Counted from the stretch's first letter, positions 21,900 to 33,147 are shown. The stretch: DNA of 64,000 bases from Prosopocoilus inquinatus (GCA_036172665.1 CM069876.1:4030001-4094000); one strand, 5' to 3'. Program-made: numbers and translations. The notes: a model not told the origin generated them from the letters alone.

Positions 21900-24065
21900 C
21901 CGAGTGTTCCGCGCCATGTGCTCACCCTTCTAGAATCTTTATTTATTAATCGATTAATCGATTAATTCATTAATTAATCAATCGATTAACCTGAATTTTG
22001 GAAACGATAAACTAAACAAAAAATGGAATTTTCCGACATACTGATAGTCGTCACAGGACTTCCGGTTTCGCCGGAAGTGATATCAACTTTCTTATTTTAA
22101 ATGGAACACCCTACATATTTTTACATATTTGAAATTTACAGAGCATTACGAGTCCGAATACGTATCAATTGTTAATTTTGGTTTCCATGACAACGAAAAA
22201 AAAACTTTTTTATTTTTCAATCAGTTTTTGATCTAATTCGATCAAGTGTTTCGAAAAAATCACTCCTTTGATGGTATTTTGATTTTTAACATTTTTACAG
22301 TATTTGAAATTGTCATTAGCTCTTAACTCATTTTTTTCGATAGAACCTCATATGTTTCTTAGCTTAGTTCAACAGAACATTTTTTTCTGAGTACGCTGAT
22401 AGCAAATACGTCATAGTTTCTTTGAAAGTCATTTGAAATAAAGGGAGCGGAAAATTTCAATAAGACATGCTCCATTTTTAATTATTTCCAAAGAAAATAT
22501 GACGTATTTGGTATCAGCGTACTCAGAAAAAAATGTTCAGTTGAACTAAGCTAAGAAACATATGAGGTTCTATCGAAAAAAATGAGTTAAGAGCTAATGA
22601 AAATTTCAAACACTGTAAAAATGTTAAAAATCAAAATACCTTCAAAGGAGTGATTTTTTCGAAACACTTGATCGCATTAGATCGAAAAACTTCGATTCAT
22701 AGCTTTCTAGATTAAAAAATAAAAAAGTTTTTTTTTCGTTGTCATGGAAACCAAAATTAACAATTGATACGTATTTGGACTATCAATGCTCCGTAGATTT
22801 TAAATATGTAAAAATATATAGGGTGTTCCATTTAAAATAAGAAAGTTGATATCACTTCCGGCGGAACCGGAAGCCCAATGACGACTATCAGTATGTCGAA
22901 AAAATCCATTTTTTGTTTAGTTTATCGTCTCCATAATTCAGGTTAATCGATTAATAAATAAAGATTCTAGAAAGGTGAGCACATTGTAACGGTTAATTTT
23001 TACTACTTTTCATTTTATAATTTCTTGGCCGCTTCAGCGCCTAACACTTAGAGGACAATTCCTACATCGTCTTTGTTTTGATAATTCAATTTGATAAAAA
23101 CTTTCAGGATTTGATCCGCAGAGTGGGGTCAGCGTTTTCGGCCGAGTTAAAGCAGGTTTTCCAGCTTTTTTTTCTCGTATCGACCGCCTTGTGTGTGTGC
23201 GGTACACCTTTTCGTTTAACAAAATTTACATTTCCTAAGTTAATTTCGGTGTGAAACTCCTACTATTTTTAGGAGTTTCAAAGCAGACGCACATTCCCTA
23301 ATAATTTTTTTTTGGACGGCGTGGAGACTCCATCTTGTCTAAGCTAGCCGAGGAACATTCAGGAACCATTGACTTTTCTGGGCATAAAAGAAAAGCTTCT
23401 TAATTTCGGTCCAGGCTGAAACAAAAAGCAAGGCTGATTTATTTGGTGAGCGTTTTTGTTATTCTTACCTGTTTACTCCATTCTTCTTGTCGATGAGACG
23501 GGAACTGGAATAAAACCAAGGCAATAACTACACCCTGCATACCCGACGTGATTACGCAACCCTTTTGTTTATTATTTAAATTTTCTTTTATATTTTTGTA
23601 ATTGCTTAATTATTATAATAATAATATATAGTATTTCCAATTTTTTTATTTACTATTGATTTGAGCTGTACATATTACCGTAAACTGAGTAAAGCTTTAC
23701 CACAGTACTATTCAAAGAAAACTGTCAATATTTAAGCTATTTCATTGAATTTTTGAACAATTTTTTTTATTAACCGTATCAGATTACTTAATTTTCTGAT
23801 TAAATTTTTTTTTTACATGTTCTTTTACCTTTTTCTTTACTTTAAAACTTTGAACCGAATCCGGCCCGTCTTCAAGCCAAGTATTTCCAATTTTTTTATT
23901 TGGCCGCAAGATCCATACAAAAGAAAAATTGGTGGCGCCTATTATATTATCTTTTTCATACTTTACCCACGACCTTGGCCTCCGTCAAAAGAAAATCAAC
24001 TGACTAGCCGTAAGTATTGGTGTACTGAGTTTAGTTTAAGTTACAACATGGCGCGGGACACCCGG
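21900..24065. repeat. Palindromic element, copy 2, split by a solo LTR
   Basis: This is the same family as 19436-20408, with a more complete centre (around 22440, between ACGTCATAGTTTCTTTGAAA and its inverse TTTCCAAAGAAAATATGACG). The right tip is interrupted: GTGAGCACAT (22975-22984) is separated from ATGGCGCGGGACACCCGG (24048-24065) by the 1061-bp solo LTR. Without that insert the element would be about 1.1 kb. Confidence 0.85.
22981..24049. mobile_element. Solo LTR (22985-24045) with 4-bp target duplication ACAT
   Basis: The insert starts TGTAACGG and ends GTTACA, fitting the TG...CA rule for LTRs. It is flanked by ACAT on both sides (22981-22984, 24046-24049). The uninterrupted sister palindrome at 20.4 kb has a single GAGCACATGGCG here, which proves the insertion. 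Its 1061-bp length and lack of any coding frame fit a solo LTR left after recombination of a full retrotransposon. A 4-bp duplication suggests Ty3/Gypsy-like or related. Its sequence is unlike the LTRs at 37.2 and 38.3 kb. Confidence 0.75.
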
Positions 24066-24228
24066 TATATTGAAGGCGTTATTTCTAGCTAGACGTGGTC
24101 ATGGTGATGTAAACAGACAATCTCCTTTTCTACAAGCCTGTAAAATTTTACAGTTCTTTCATACCAGTCCGTAAAATATTACAGGTCTGTTGCCGTAATT
24201 TATCATTTACTTGGTTAACATAAACAAC

Positions 24229-24758
24229 AAAATTACCCTGTAAAATGTCATTTACTAGAAAGGTGGAAATAAAAAATTATGCAGAACGTACGTTTCTGGT
24301 CTGCAAATAATCTGGAAATATCGTCCAAACTAATTCAAGCATTATTTTGTTATAATAAACTAATGCTTTTCTTCAAGACCATGTCCATACATTTCAAACA
24401 CATTCTTTATCAACATAATGTATTCGCTTTTCTATAAAATTAAGGCTCTTGGATATTCCTAGGATATCTGGTAAAAACCAATATAAAAATAAACAAAGCA
24501 GCGGCGTAGATTTCAACGTCGCCGCTGAACGTTTTGTATGCCCGAGACAATCTCACCCTCGCGCTCATACATCAGAAACAACCGTTTGATGCAAATTATG
24601 ATAGAATGCCTTTACAGTTTCTTTCAAATTAATAATTATGAAAACATTATAATTCTTTAACGTAAGTTTTAAAAAGATTGGCATAATACATTTCATTCGT
24701 ATCAATTATAGCGCCGTCACTGCGAAAAGAACGCGTCTTCATTTGAAAATGTTTCGGT
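24229..24758. other. Unassigned DNA upstream of the candidate exon
   Basis: No element recognised. A small CpG-rich patch (24500-24570) precedes the TATA-like box described next. Confidence 0.35.
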
Positions 24759-24786
24759 TATATAAACAAGTTTTTTATATCCAGTC
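24759..24786 (+). promoter_or_regulatory. Possible core promoter (TATA-like box plus CAGT initiator)
   Basis: TATATAAA at 24759-24766 is followed by TCCAGTCG, whose A is at 24783. That is 24 bp downstream, slightly short of the usual spacing to an arthropod CAGT initiator. It sits upstream of a short ATG frame (24818-24892, 24 codons) and of the candidate coding exon at 25118. Sequences like this arise often by chance in AT-rich DNA. Confidence 0.25.
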
Positions 24787-25117
24787 GACCAAAACTGTAG
24801 TGGTTATTGCGTACCAAATGGAGTTTTCGAACTACAACTGGTTTGTTATGTTGTTTTTACAGGGCAGACGCATTAAAGATTCAGCTTATTAGTAGTTCCT
24901 CGTTTATTTAACAAGACCTTCGGCCTAAAATCCTCCTGGGTCTGATAATAATATTCTAATGTTTTGGAATTTTATACGCTTACTTCTCAAAATGTTAATG
25001 CGCTTATTTATTAGGTATTTTCTGCGTTTAAAAATCAGTATTTAATTTATTAAGTGCTCAGTTATGCGTTAAAGGGGCTATCCGAAACATTAATATCTAA
25101 AATAAATCCATTTTAAA

Positions 25118-25157
25118 ATGTTTCAGTCTAATCCTTATTTTCCACCGAATGCCTCTG
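25118..25157 (+). CDS. Candidate first coding exon of an unidentified host gene
   Basis: An ATG in a good context (TTTAAAATG) opens a frame reading MFQSNPYFPPNAS. After one further base it meets a strong splice donor, G|GTGAGTG, at 25158. The peptide is of normal, non-repetitive composition (Q, S, N, P, Y, F), unlike the lysine- and isoleucine-rich noise frames nearby. This is what a short start exon before a long intron looks like. No following exon could be identified in the window, so the gene cannot be named. TTTCAG immediately before TCTAAT could instead be an acceptor, making 25127-25157 an internal micro-exon. Chance is a real alternative for a 40-nt object. Confidence 0.35.
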
Positions 25158-26400
25158 GTGAGTGAACGTTTTTTTTTATTTTCTCTTGTTATTGTGTAAA
25201 GAGTTCTCGAATCTCAAACACATCTTGACATTTTTCTGCCCGAATAAACATCACTTCTAAATGACGTCTCTTATGCGGACTATATTCTGCTTTTTTCCAT
25301 ATACGTATCATATGCAATTGTAACACAACACGATTTTTCATTGTGTTCTCACCAGACAAAGCGAGACTCCGACAGAGGCGTAGCATAGGTAGAGACCTTG
25401 TATGCTTTCTGTTTGTGCATGTACCGAACTAATACCCATCAGGATTTGACTGGCGTGAAATTTTTCGGAAATTCGGCCTCGTTAGGAATCTGATTTATTC
25501 GGCTTCCAAATGAAACGGTCGCAAGAAAGGCTTCAGAGTGAGACCAAAACATTTTTTGACACAAATTATACACATGAAAATCCTCTCAGAAGATGCCCGA
25601 CTTAAATACCCAACGTATGTAAATTACACTACATTTAATTACGAAACGATTTTACTGAATAATTAATAAATAATAAGTTTATTGACTGTAACGTAACGTT
25701 AATGATGGACGGTTCTCCTTAATTAAGTTGTAACAATTAATCACCCGTCACATCAAGCAACAGTGAACGTAAAGGCTAATGACGCCTTTACAACTAGTTT
25801 ATACACGTTCGCCGATGAAAAATGTAATCTCTTGACTCATCCTAAGGTTGATTAAGGTACTTTATTTGTGCGTGGTTGAGAATAAAGGGAAAATTCGTTT
25901 GAATGGGGTGGTCATTTGTAAGCATCAAGAAGACGAACTTGCAAGGCCTTGTATACCTACCTGACAAATCGAATTTAAAAGTATATTTCGCTCTTCTGTT
26001 TTGTTTGTTACGCAAACAAATGATTTAATTAAAAAAATCTTGATTCTTTATTGTAGATTACCTATTACATAACATTAACTATGTACATCATTGATTAATT
26101 TTGAGCTACAGGTTAACTGCCTCCTTTTTGTGTCTGTTAATAAATAACAATATGCTTTCACGATTTAATACGTAACATCAACAGTTCTACATTAATATTA
26201 AAAGTAATTTTAAACAGTACCATATTTTGCACCGAAAGTGAACGTAAGTGAAAATTAATGATATTGGTAATTAATGTATAATATAATTAATGGTGATTAA
26301 TTATATTTAGTACTCCTAATTAATTTGGTAATTAATCAGATACCGTATTGAATAACATATTTAGAAGGTTTACCAAAAACATTCGTAGATATGTTTGTAA
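25158..26400. other. Unassigned DNA (possible intron)
   Basis: No gene or element recognised. A 65-codon minus-strand frame (25386-25189) is followed by nothing familiar. If the exon at 25118 is real, this is the beginning of its intron. Confidence 0.35.
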
Positions 26401-26407
26401 ATAAAAA

Positions 26408-26470
26408 TGGATCTACGTCGATGGAGGGAATGGGAGGATTCGCTGTCGCCGATTCGCCGTGGCCAGTTTT
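26408..26470 (+). repeat. Fragment of the GCCGTCGCC-repeat element family
   Basis: It carries GGGAATGGGAGGATTCGCTG and then GATTCGCCGTGGCCAG, matching the left tip of the element at 14363. Only the tip survives. Confidence 0.65.
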
Positions 26471-26513
26471 ACTTAACTTGAAGAGTTTTAAAATTCTTTA
26501 CCCTTAGGGCCGA

Positions 26514-26630
26514 TTTCATAATGGGACTTTAAATTTAAAGTTGCTTTAATCTAAGAAAATACATTTGTTTCCCTATGCTTAGAGTGACTTCAAATGAAAG
26601 CTTAAAGTCTGATTATGAAAATGGCCATTA
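26514..26630. mobile_element. PIF/Harbinger-like MITE, copy 1 (26517-26627), TTA duplication
   Basis: It starts GGGCCGATTTCATAATGGGA and ends with TCTGATTATGAAAATGGCCA, an inverted repeat, flanked by TTA on both sides (26514-26516, 26628-26630). TTTAAATTTAAAGT and its partners give internal symmetry. A sister copy lies at 54349-54474. It is about 111 bp and non-coding. Confidence 0.75.
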
Positions 26631-26639
26631 ATTAGAAAA

Positions 26640-27300
26640 TTTAAATTAATTTAAGCACTTTACATTATATTATTTTTCTTATCTCATCCAAAGGAATTTG
26701 TCAAATAGCTTTGTCATAAGTCAAACGAGGTTCGTCATTGGTCAATTCCGGCCAACTATCAATGAAAAAGCTTATTTTTACCTAATTACGGAATATATCT
26801 TTGTTTAAATCACTAAAACTACGATAAATTGTTTGGATACATCTCTTGAATGATTCCGAGACGAATAAAAGAATTTTACAGTACGTTGTAAGTTGAATAT
26901 AGGTAGAGAAGTGATAATAACACAAAAGTTATCTATCTTAAGACCATAAAATGTAGCATGGTTGGAGAGCTCGTAGAAATGGCATATGGAGTCTTCCCTT
27001 TGAAAAAAAATAAGTAATTTTACAATATGCAAACTGAATCGTAATGTTGTCGATAATCGCTAAATTTTTTAAAATATTGTAAGAGTAGAGAGGTTTAGAA
27101 ATATTTTGATCTAAAATTTTTTGCAGTATCATTAAAATTGACAATTTTGAATCCATCAAATATGACCTATTTTTGCAAAGAATTAAAAATAACTCTGTAA
27201 ATACTAAAAGCAAGTAAATATTTTATCATCTCTTTAAAGGTTAGTCGAAACTGCAACAAAGTATATTAAAATTAAAGAATTTAAAATATAAAAAGTTAGG
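26640..27300. other. Unassigned AT-rich DNA
   Basis: No gene recognised. The minus-strand frames of 75 and 91 codons overlap each other and look like chance. Confidence 0.35.
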
Positions 27301-27304
27301 TGCA

Positions 27305-28889
27305 CCTATGTGCAAAAAAATAGCAGTGTCCATTTTTTTAAATTTAATGACGCAAGTATCGTTAGTACCGTTTCTCCGCGAGCGCCATCTATTAGAAAGT
27401 AGTGCTAATATCCATTAAACTGAATTAAAATAAATATAACAGTACCTGCATCTCAGCATTATTCAATTGTTTAAAAAAATGTTTTGTGCAAAATAATAGC
27501 ACTACAGCGCTAAGTACGGAAAAGTAAGGTGCCAGCTAAAAAAACTTTCGTTATTTTGTTAATTGGCGGAAGAATAAGTAAAATTAATTGAATTAAGATA
27601 GGAATTTTGAATGACAAATATTTTAATTACCTCAAATGGGGCGCGCTAAACCTTGCAGTGATGAAAAACGAAAGCTTATAAAAAATTACGTTCTCAGGAT
27701 AAAACGCATGCATTCATACAAGACATCCTTGGCTGCTCTAGTAAAATGATTGCAAATGTGCTGAAATGGACGAAAAAACCAGAAAGTCGAGGGAGAAAAA
27801 GGAAAATTGGGCTGCAGCGATTTGTTAAAATGAATCCTTTTACAACATCCGCCAAAGTAAAACAAGAACTAAATTTGGAAGTAAAAACTTCTACTATACG
27901 TCGAAGGTTTATTGAAGTTGGTTTATTTGGCAGAAATCCTAGGAAGACACCATTACTGCAACCACGGCATGTGCAAAAAAAGGATTAGCTTCGCCAACGA
28001 CCATCTAACTTGGCCAACTAAAAAATAGCAAAATGTTCTTTGGACGGATGAGGCTAAAATAATTTTATTTGGTACTGGAGGACGTCGACATTTTATAAGA
28101 AGACCGGAGAACGCAGCGTATGATCCACGCTATACTCTAAAAACAGTAAAGCATGGAGGTGCAAAAATTACGGTGTGGGGGTGTTTCTTATATTACGGCA
28201 CTGGTCCGACATTTCAGATAAAACAAAAAATGGACGCGCGAATTTATGTAAATATTTTAAATAATATTATGCTGCATTGGGCCGAAGAAAATATGCCTCT
28301 TCGCTGGGTCTTCATGCAAGACAACGACCCAAAACATACCAGCAAATTAGCCAAGCAGTGGTTTGCATCTAATAAGATTCAGGTCATGCACTGGCCAACT
28401 CAGTCTCCTGACCTGAATCCCATTGAAAATCTTTGGGTTGATGTTAAACAAGCTGTATTTAAAACCATTAAATGTTGAGGAACTTTGGCGAGTAGTGGAA
28501 TCAGCCTGGTCTCAAATTCCTATTGAACGGTGTCAGCGATTAGTTCATAGCATGCCTAGACGTTGTGCAGCAGTTTTAGCAAATAAGGGTTATACTATCA
28601 AAAATATTGAACAATGTATGATATTTGAGTTCAATCTAATAAAATATTCTTATGTTATTCTTATACTTTTGTACTACTGCTATTTTCTTGCACACCAGCG
28701 ATCGTTTTTTTTTTGTTAAGCTGTTGCATTATCGTGATTGCTTATAAACTGAAGCAATATTGAGATTAATATTACAAATGTTAGAGTGAACATAATCTGA
28801 ATAGAAATCACTCATTAATATTTTGTAAAATAAATTTCAGAGACTTTTCAACAAATAGTCGTTGGCACTGCTATTATTTTGCACATAGG
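27305..28889 (+). mobile_element. Tc1-family DNA transposon (dead copy)
   Basis: The ends are CCTATGTGCAAAAAAATAGC on the left and, read inward, CCTATGTGCAAAATAATAGC on the right. The right end is followed by TA; the expected TA on the left appears mutated to CA. The 1585-bp length is normal for Tc1 elements. The single inner gene is the broken transposase at 27636-28719. Confidence 0.85.
27636..28719 (+). pseudogene. Tc1-type transposase, frameshifted
   Basis: The frame starts MGRAKPCSDEKRKLIKNY at 27636, shifts near 27690, and continues with the helix-turn-helix part (SSKMIANVLKWTKK; then STIRRRFIEVGLFGR) to about 27985. After a second shift it carries the first catalytic aspartate (LWTDEAKIILFG, about 28040). 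The second is in FMQDNDPKHTSKLAK (about 28315), and the glutamate in SPDLNPIENLW (about 28405). There are 34 residues between the second aspartate and the glutamate, the DD34E spacing of Tc1. A third shift near 28475 precedes the C-terminal part. All catalytic residues are present but three frameshifts make the enzyme dead. It would have cut and pasted the element at TA sites. Confidence 0.85.
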
Positions 28890-28904
28890 TATATGTAACT
28901 TATC

Positions 28905-29045
28905 TAACAAACAACCTGAATATTTTAAAATAATGTTTAATTACGCGAAATGAAAATCTACACAACATTTATTGAAATATTTTCTTGGTGTAATGAATTT
29001 AAAGGAACATTCTCGCACTTTTCCAGAAGTTTGGGACACTCTGTA
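28905..29045 (+). repeat. Third copy of the AT-rich repeat seen at 20.44 and 21.0 kb
   Basis: Shared blocks are AAAATAATGTTTAATTACGC, GAAATGAAAATCTACACAAC, AATGAATTTAAAGG and CACTTTTCCAGAAGTTTGGGACAC minus its last four bases. It is more diverged than the pair inside the composite structure. Confidence 0.6.
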
Positions 29046-29730
29046 GAGTATTCTTGTATAGAATGATAGCGTATTACAGAATTTTCAGACTTTTAGAAGA
29101 CACCAATAGTTGGCAGCCTCGAAGTTGGTTTCTCCTTCTGGGAAATTGCACACCGTTTGAATCGAAATCATTCTTCGGTGCTTTAGATGTGAATATCCTG
29201 GTCTGAGATTGGGTAGTAGACGACCGCAAAACACAAACGATCTTGATCGTTTTAACGTTTATTCCGATTTTGTTTGTGGCAGAGAGACATATTTTACATT
29301 TCCTTTGAAAGATCGTTCCAGGCATTATATCTTATTATTCGTATTCTTACAATACAAGGTACGATGCACGATTTATACATCTTTAGTTTCCATCAGGGCA
29401 GGTGAAATACCGGTCAGTATCGTTGTATCGACAAGATTTTGAGTCTGTTTGGTCCTAGTGCCATTGAATAATTTTCCGACACGATTAAAGTTAAATTTGA
29501 AAATGTATGAAAGACACTTATTTTAGTTACTTAATTATACACCATGTATACATACATGTTAAAACCAAAATCAAAATAAAACTTATTGGTAGTTGTTTTA
29601 CTCAGACATTTGGAATATTTACGAGAAATGAAGTCTGAAGTAATGAACACGTGCACTTGACAATAAAAACATCATAAGATCATCATCCTAAAGATATTTA
29701 AAACCACAAGTTTATAAAATGAGGTAATGA
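29046..29730. other. Unassigned DNA
   Basis: No gene recognised. Overlapping frames of 77-83 codons on both strands (29074-29442) are not convincing. Confidence 0.35.
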
Positions 29731-30938
29731 GTTTCAGGCTAGTCATAAATTTTCTAATTATTAAAATAACTATCAAATTTCATCCAATTTTCATTCTAGT
29801 CATCTATATACCACCATTGTGCAGTAGTAATGATTATTGTGTGCTTATCGATTTTTTAATGTCTTTATCTTGTTTATACGGATCTGAAATGCTTCTTTTA
29901 GGAGATTTTAACATCCCTGAATTTGAGTCATGCTCCTCTGGTGAACTTAAAATAACGCCACTCTATAGTTATATGAAAAACTAATCACATTTTTAATCAG
30001 AACAACAGACTTCTGGATCTAGTTTTCCTAAACACTTTCAGTCAATGCTGCGTATCTAAAGCAGATGATCCCTTTGTACCAGAAGATGTTCACCATCCAG
30101 CTCTTGGTATCGATTATGTTGTTTCTAAAAAAAACAGAAAAAGCTTCATTCTACTTCTGATTTAGAGTACAACTTCCGCAAATGCAATTTTAACCAACTC
30201 TATGAATCATCACTTAACGCCAGTTGGTCCTTCCTTGAGTCTTATTCTACTGCAGATACTGCACTTACTAAATTTTATGCCGTACTAGACGACATTTTTA
30301 AAATTCATGTACCAAGGAAAAAGTTTCCTCCGTCACGTACATATCCCACTTGGTTCACTATGGATATAATTAAAGGATTAATAAAGAAAAATACTCTCTG
30401 GAGAAGGTACAGGAGAACTAAATCAATCGAAGACTATAATCTTTTTAAATCATTAAGATCTTCAATTAAAACTGAAATTAAAACTGCTTATGCATCGTAT
30501 TTACAACATATCAACAACACCTTAAAACGCAATCTTACAGCTTTTTGGTCTTTTATACGGTCTAAAAGTGACTCTAATAATATTCCATCTGAAATTACCC
30601 ATAATGACAAGAATTTGAATAATCCCGAAGACATAGTCAATGCTTTCGCTGATTATTTTGCTCAATCCTTTATTAATAACAGTCATGTACAGGTTAATCA
30701 AGACTCTCTTACCTTAAACACAAACGTGCTAAACATAAACTGAGTCACTGAAGATGATGTAATTCGGGCTATTAAGAAGTTGAAACCTAAAATGACGTCA
30801 GGTCCAGATGGAATTCCTGCCTTTGTTGTACGAGATTATATTTATGTCTTTGTCAAACCTTTAACTAGGATATTCAATCTTATCCTTGGCTCTGGTCAGT
30901 TTCCGTCACTGTGGAAAGTTTCAAGAATCTGTCCTGTA

Positions 30939-31378
30939 CATAAAAAAGGTATTTAGAAAAATTTTGTGCAAATCGTTTTTGATTGCAGCGAGAACCTCGA
31001 GCAGCTTCTGGACAGCTGTTTCAGCCCTGCTTGGGGCTTCTTCAGCAGAAACGTAGCTCGACATTCCCGCTGCAGACCAAAAACGACTTGCCCAATTTAT
31101 TCGCAAATGCGATGTAAGAATGATGAACATATAAAATAGCGACATCTTACTATCGCTTTTTGACCTAACATTGCAGTAGGATAGACAAATTGAAACGGGA
31201 TTTGCTCCTAATGAGTCCCCCATGCAAGGCGGCCATTATGCTTTGACAGCAAGCATGGCCGCCTTGCATGGGGGACTCATTAGGAGCAAATCCCGTTTCA
31301 ATTTGTCTATCCTACTGCAATGTTAGGTCAAAAAGCGATAGTAAGATGTCGCTATTTTATATGTTCATAAAAAAGGTA
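30939..31378. mobile_element. Hammerhead repeat element, copy in the LINE (30952-31365)
   Basis: The insertion is flanked by CATAAAAAAGGTA on both sides (30939-30951, 31366-31378). It interrupts the LINE codons for the VHKKG motif. Part one (30952-31215) is the ribozyme module and the 3'-end module in minus orientation. Part two (31216-31365) is the 3'-end module in plus orientation, preceded by GCAAGCATGGCCGCCTTGCA. The two 3'-end modules face each other head-to-head and can pair over about 150 bp. There is no protein: the short frames seen in it recur in other copies only because the DNA is repeated. The terminal CAT may belong to the element, giving a 10-bp duplication instead of 13. Confidence 0.85.
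30997..31061 (-). ncRNA. Type I hammerhead ribozyme (copy 1)
   Basis: This has the same 65-nt fold as the copy at 50650-50714, on the minus strand: CTGAAGA, stem II AGCCC/GGGCT, GAAA, stem III with loop AGCT, and GUC at the cleavage site. It differs by one base in stem I (CAGAAG instead of CAGAGG), which changes a U-G wobble to a U-A pair. The stem is therefore kept or strengthened. Confidence 0.85.
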
Positions 31379-33147
31379 GTAAATCTAATATTCTCAATTA
31401 CAGACCGATATCAATTATATGTAATTTTGCCAAAGTCTTCGAGTTGTTGCTTCATGTCTTCTCTTATAATCATGTCTCACATATTTTAACCGTAAACCAA
31501 CATGGGTTCATAAATGGGCGATCAATTGAAATCAATTTGGTGTCAGTTACCCAATTTTTGTGTGAAGCCTTAGATGCCCAAGGCCAGGTAGACGTTATCT
31601 ACACGGACTTTTCGAAGGCCTTTGATACGATCGACCACGAGTTGCTGTTGCGTAAACTGGATTATTTTGGTTTTTCTGATAATTTGATTCAATTAATAAC
31701 ATCTTATTTGAATGATCGCTACATGTTTGTAACACTCAACGGACATAAATCCAATCTATTTAAACAGCAAAGTGGGGTACCACAAGGATCTGTGTTGGGC
31801 CCTCTGTTGTTTAGCATTTTTATCAATGATATTTCGGATAGCCTTGATACTTCGTTTTTAATGTATGCTGATGATTTCAAAATCTATCGTACTATAAACT
31901 CAGTAGAGGATTCAATTCATCTACAGAAGAACCTTGATGCAGTGTACGAATGGTGCAGGGAAAACAATCTTCCATTAAATGTCTCGAAATGTAATAAAAT
32001 GACTTTCATTTCAAGAAAACAACGTCTTGAAACAACATACAAAATTGATGGCACAGCACTTGTTAGACCCGATACTTTCCGAGATCTTGGTGTAATATTT
32101 GATCCTAAACTTACTTTCAGTAACCATATTGATTATATTGTTCAAACTGCCTTTAAGTACTTAGGCTTCATCATTAGAAACGGAAGAGAGTTCTCAGATT
32201 TTAATACCTTAAAACTTCTTTATACGACGTATGTCAGATCTCGTCTGGAGTATGCATCGTTAATCTGGTCTTCCATACACAATGTTTACATTTCCTCACT
32301 TGAACGGGTGCAGCGTAAATTCTTAAAAGCAGCTGCGTATTTCGCTGATGGGACCTATCCACCTAGAGGTTATCCTCAAGACCTCCTTCTGCAACGATTT
32401 AATCTGACATCGTTAGCCTCAAGACGTGTTGAACATTCGATAATTTTCCCGTTTAAGGTGATACATAACATACACGACTGTCCCATCCTACTTTCTAGAA
32501 TTAGTCTTAGAGTTGGTAGACCTAATTCCAAAATAAGAAACGTATTTTATGCACCCAATGTCAGAACAGATACAGGAATGAGTTCTCCGCTTAAGCAAAT
32601 TATTTATAATTATAACTGTGTTGAGCAATCATTGGACATATTTAATTGCACAATTTTGGAAATAAGAAATGCGATTCATTAAAACTGGTGTACTCAAGTG
32701 TCCTATAATTGGGCTTGTTCCGTTGGACACTTTAAGCAAATAATAATAATAATAATAAATATTTCGGTGTCAATTTTTTTATTAACCATCCTTTATGATC
32801 TCAGTATGTAGCAATTTGCCAGTAGAAATGAAGAGTATATTTACAAAATTTGCAACGAAATATGGTAAGTTAAAATTTGCTAGCAATTTCATAATTTTGT
32901 ATTGACTCCAGGCTTATTTTCGGCGAGTTTTATTCAAAATTTTTACTAGTCACTAATATCATGGATAATCCTTTGGGTTTGATTTCACAATTGTCTCTTT
33001 AGGGGTATTAGAAACGATTTTACAAGTCATATCTTTTTAATAATAATAATATTTATGTATTCTAGTTTTTAATACCGCATAATGTCATCAGTCTCTGTCA
33101 TCAGTTTTCACCAATTTTGAGAATCCAGAAGATTGCCTACCTGTATA

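Larger units (their letters stand above)
19274..24228. mobile_element. 5-kb composite inverted-repeat structure
   Basis: The outer arms 19274-19435 and 24066-24228 are near-identical inverted copies, about 162 bp (TTGTTTATGTTAACCAAG at the tips; ACCACGTCTAGCTAGAAA inside). Directly inside each arm sits a complete palindromic element (19436-20408 and 21900-24065). The middle (20409-21899) holds a direct pair of AT-rich repeats and a MITE. No clear target duplication flanks the tips and no transposase is seen. It could be a large foldback transposon whose ends are built from smaller palindromes, or a segmental inverted duplication. A solo LTR was added later on the right. Confidence 0.75.
29740..32765 (+). 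pseudogene. LINE (endonuclease plus reverse transcriptase) interrupted by a ribozyme-bearing insertion
   Basis: This is the best-preserved LINE in the window. The endonuclease is partial: VIYIPPLCSSND and LLLGDFNIPEF at about 29800-29930, then frameshifts to about 30130. A linker frame runs 30360-30740. The reverse transcriptase starts with AIKKLKPKMTSGPDGIPA (about 30775) and RICPVHKKG (to 30950). The insertion at 30952-31365 interrupts here, and the protein resumes NYRPISIICNFAKVFE. The large frame 31444-32682 carries TDFSKAFDTIDHELL, SGVPQGSVLGPLLFS and YADDFKIY, the active site. It ends in the C-terminal YASLIWSSIHNVY region. The 3' untranslated part ends in a (TAA)n tail at about 32743-32762, as in I/CR1-type LINEs. 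Dead through the insertion and frameshifts. Confidence 0.9.

Noticed and set aside
29074..29442. Overlapping frames of 77-83 codons on both strands
   Set aside because: No domain similarity, no splice logic and no conserved start; likely chance.
31268..31489. A frame starting MGDSLGANP that recurs at 31.2, 36.6, 50.5 and 50.8 kb, as if a conserved small protein
   Set aside because: The repetition comes from duplicated DNA of the hammerhead element. Frames run off into different flanks, occur on both strands, and overlap the ribozyme, so no protein is indicated.
32743..32762. (TAA)n run as an independent microsatellite
   Set aside because: It directly follows the LINE 3' untranslated region and is best explained as the LINE tail; the ATT run at 33148 is the tail of the minus-strand LINE.
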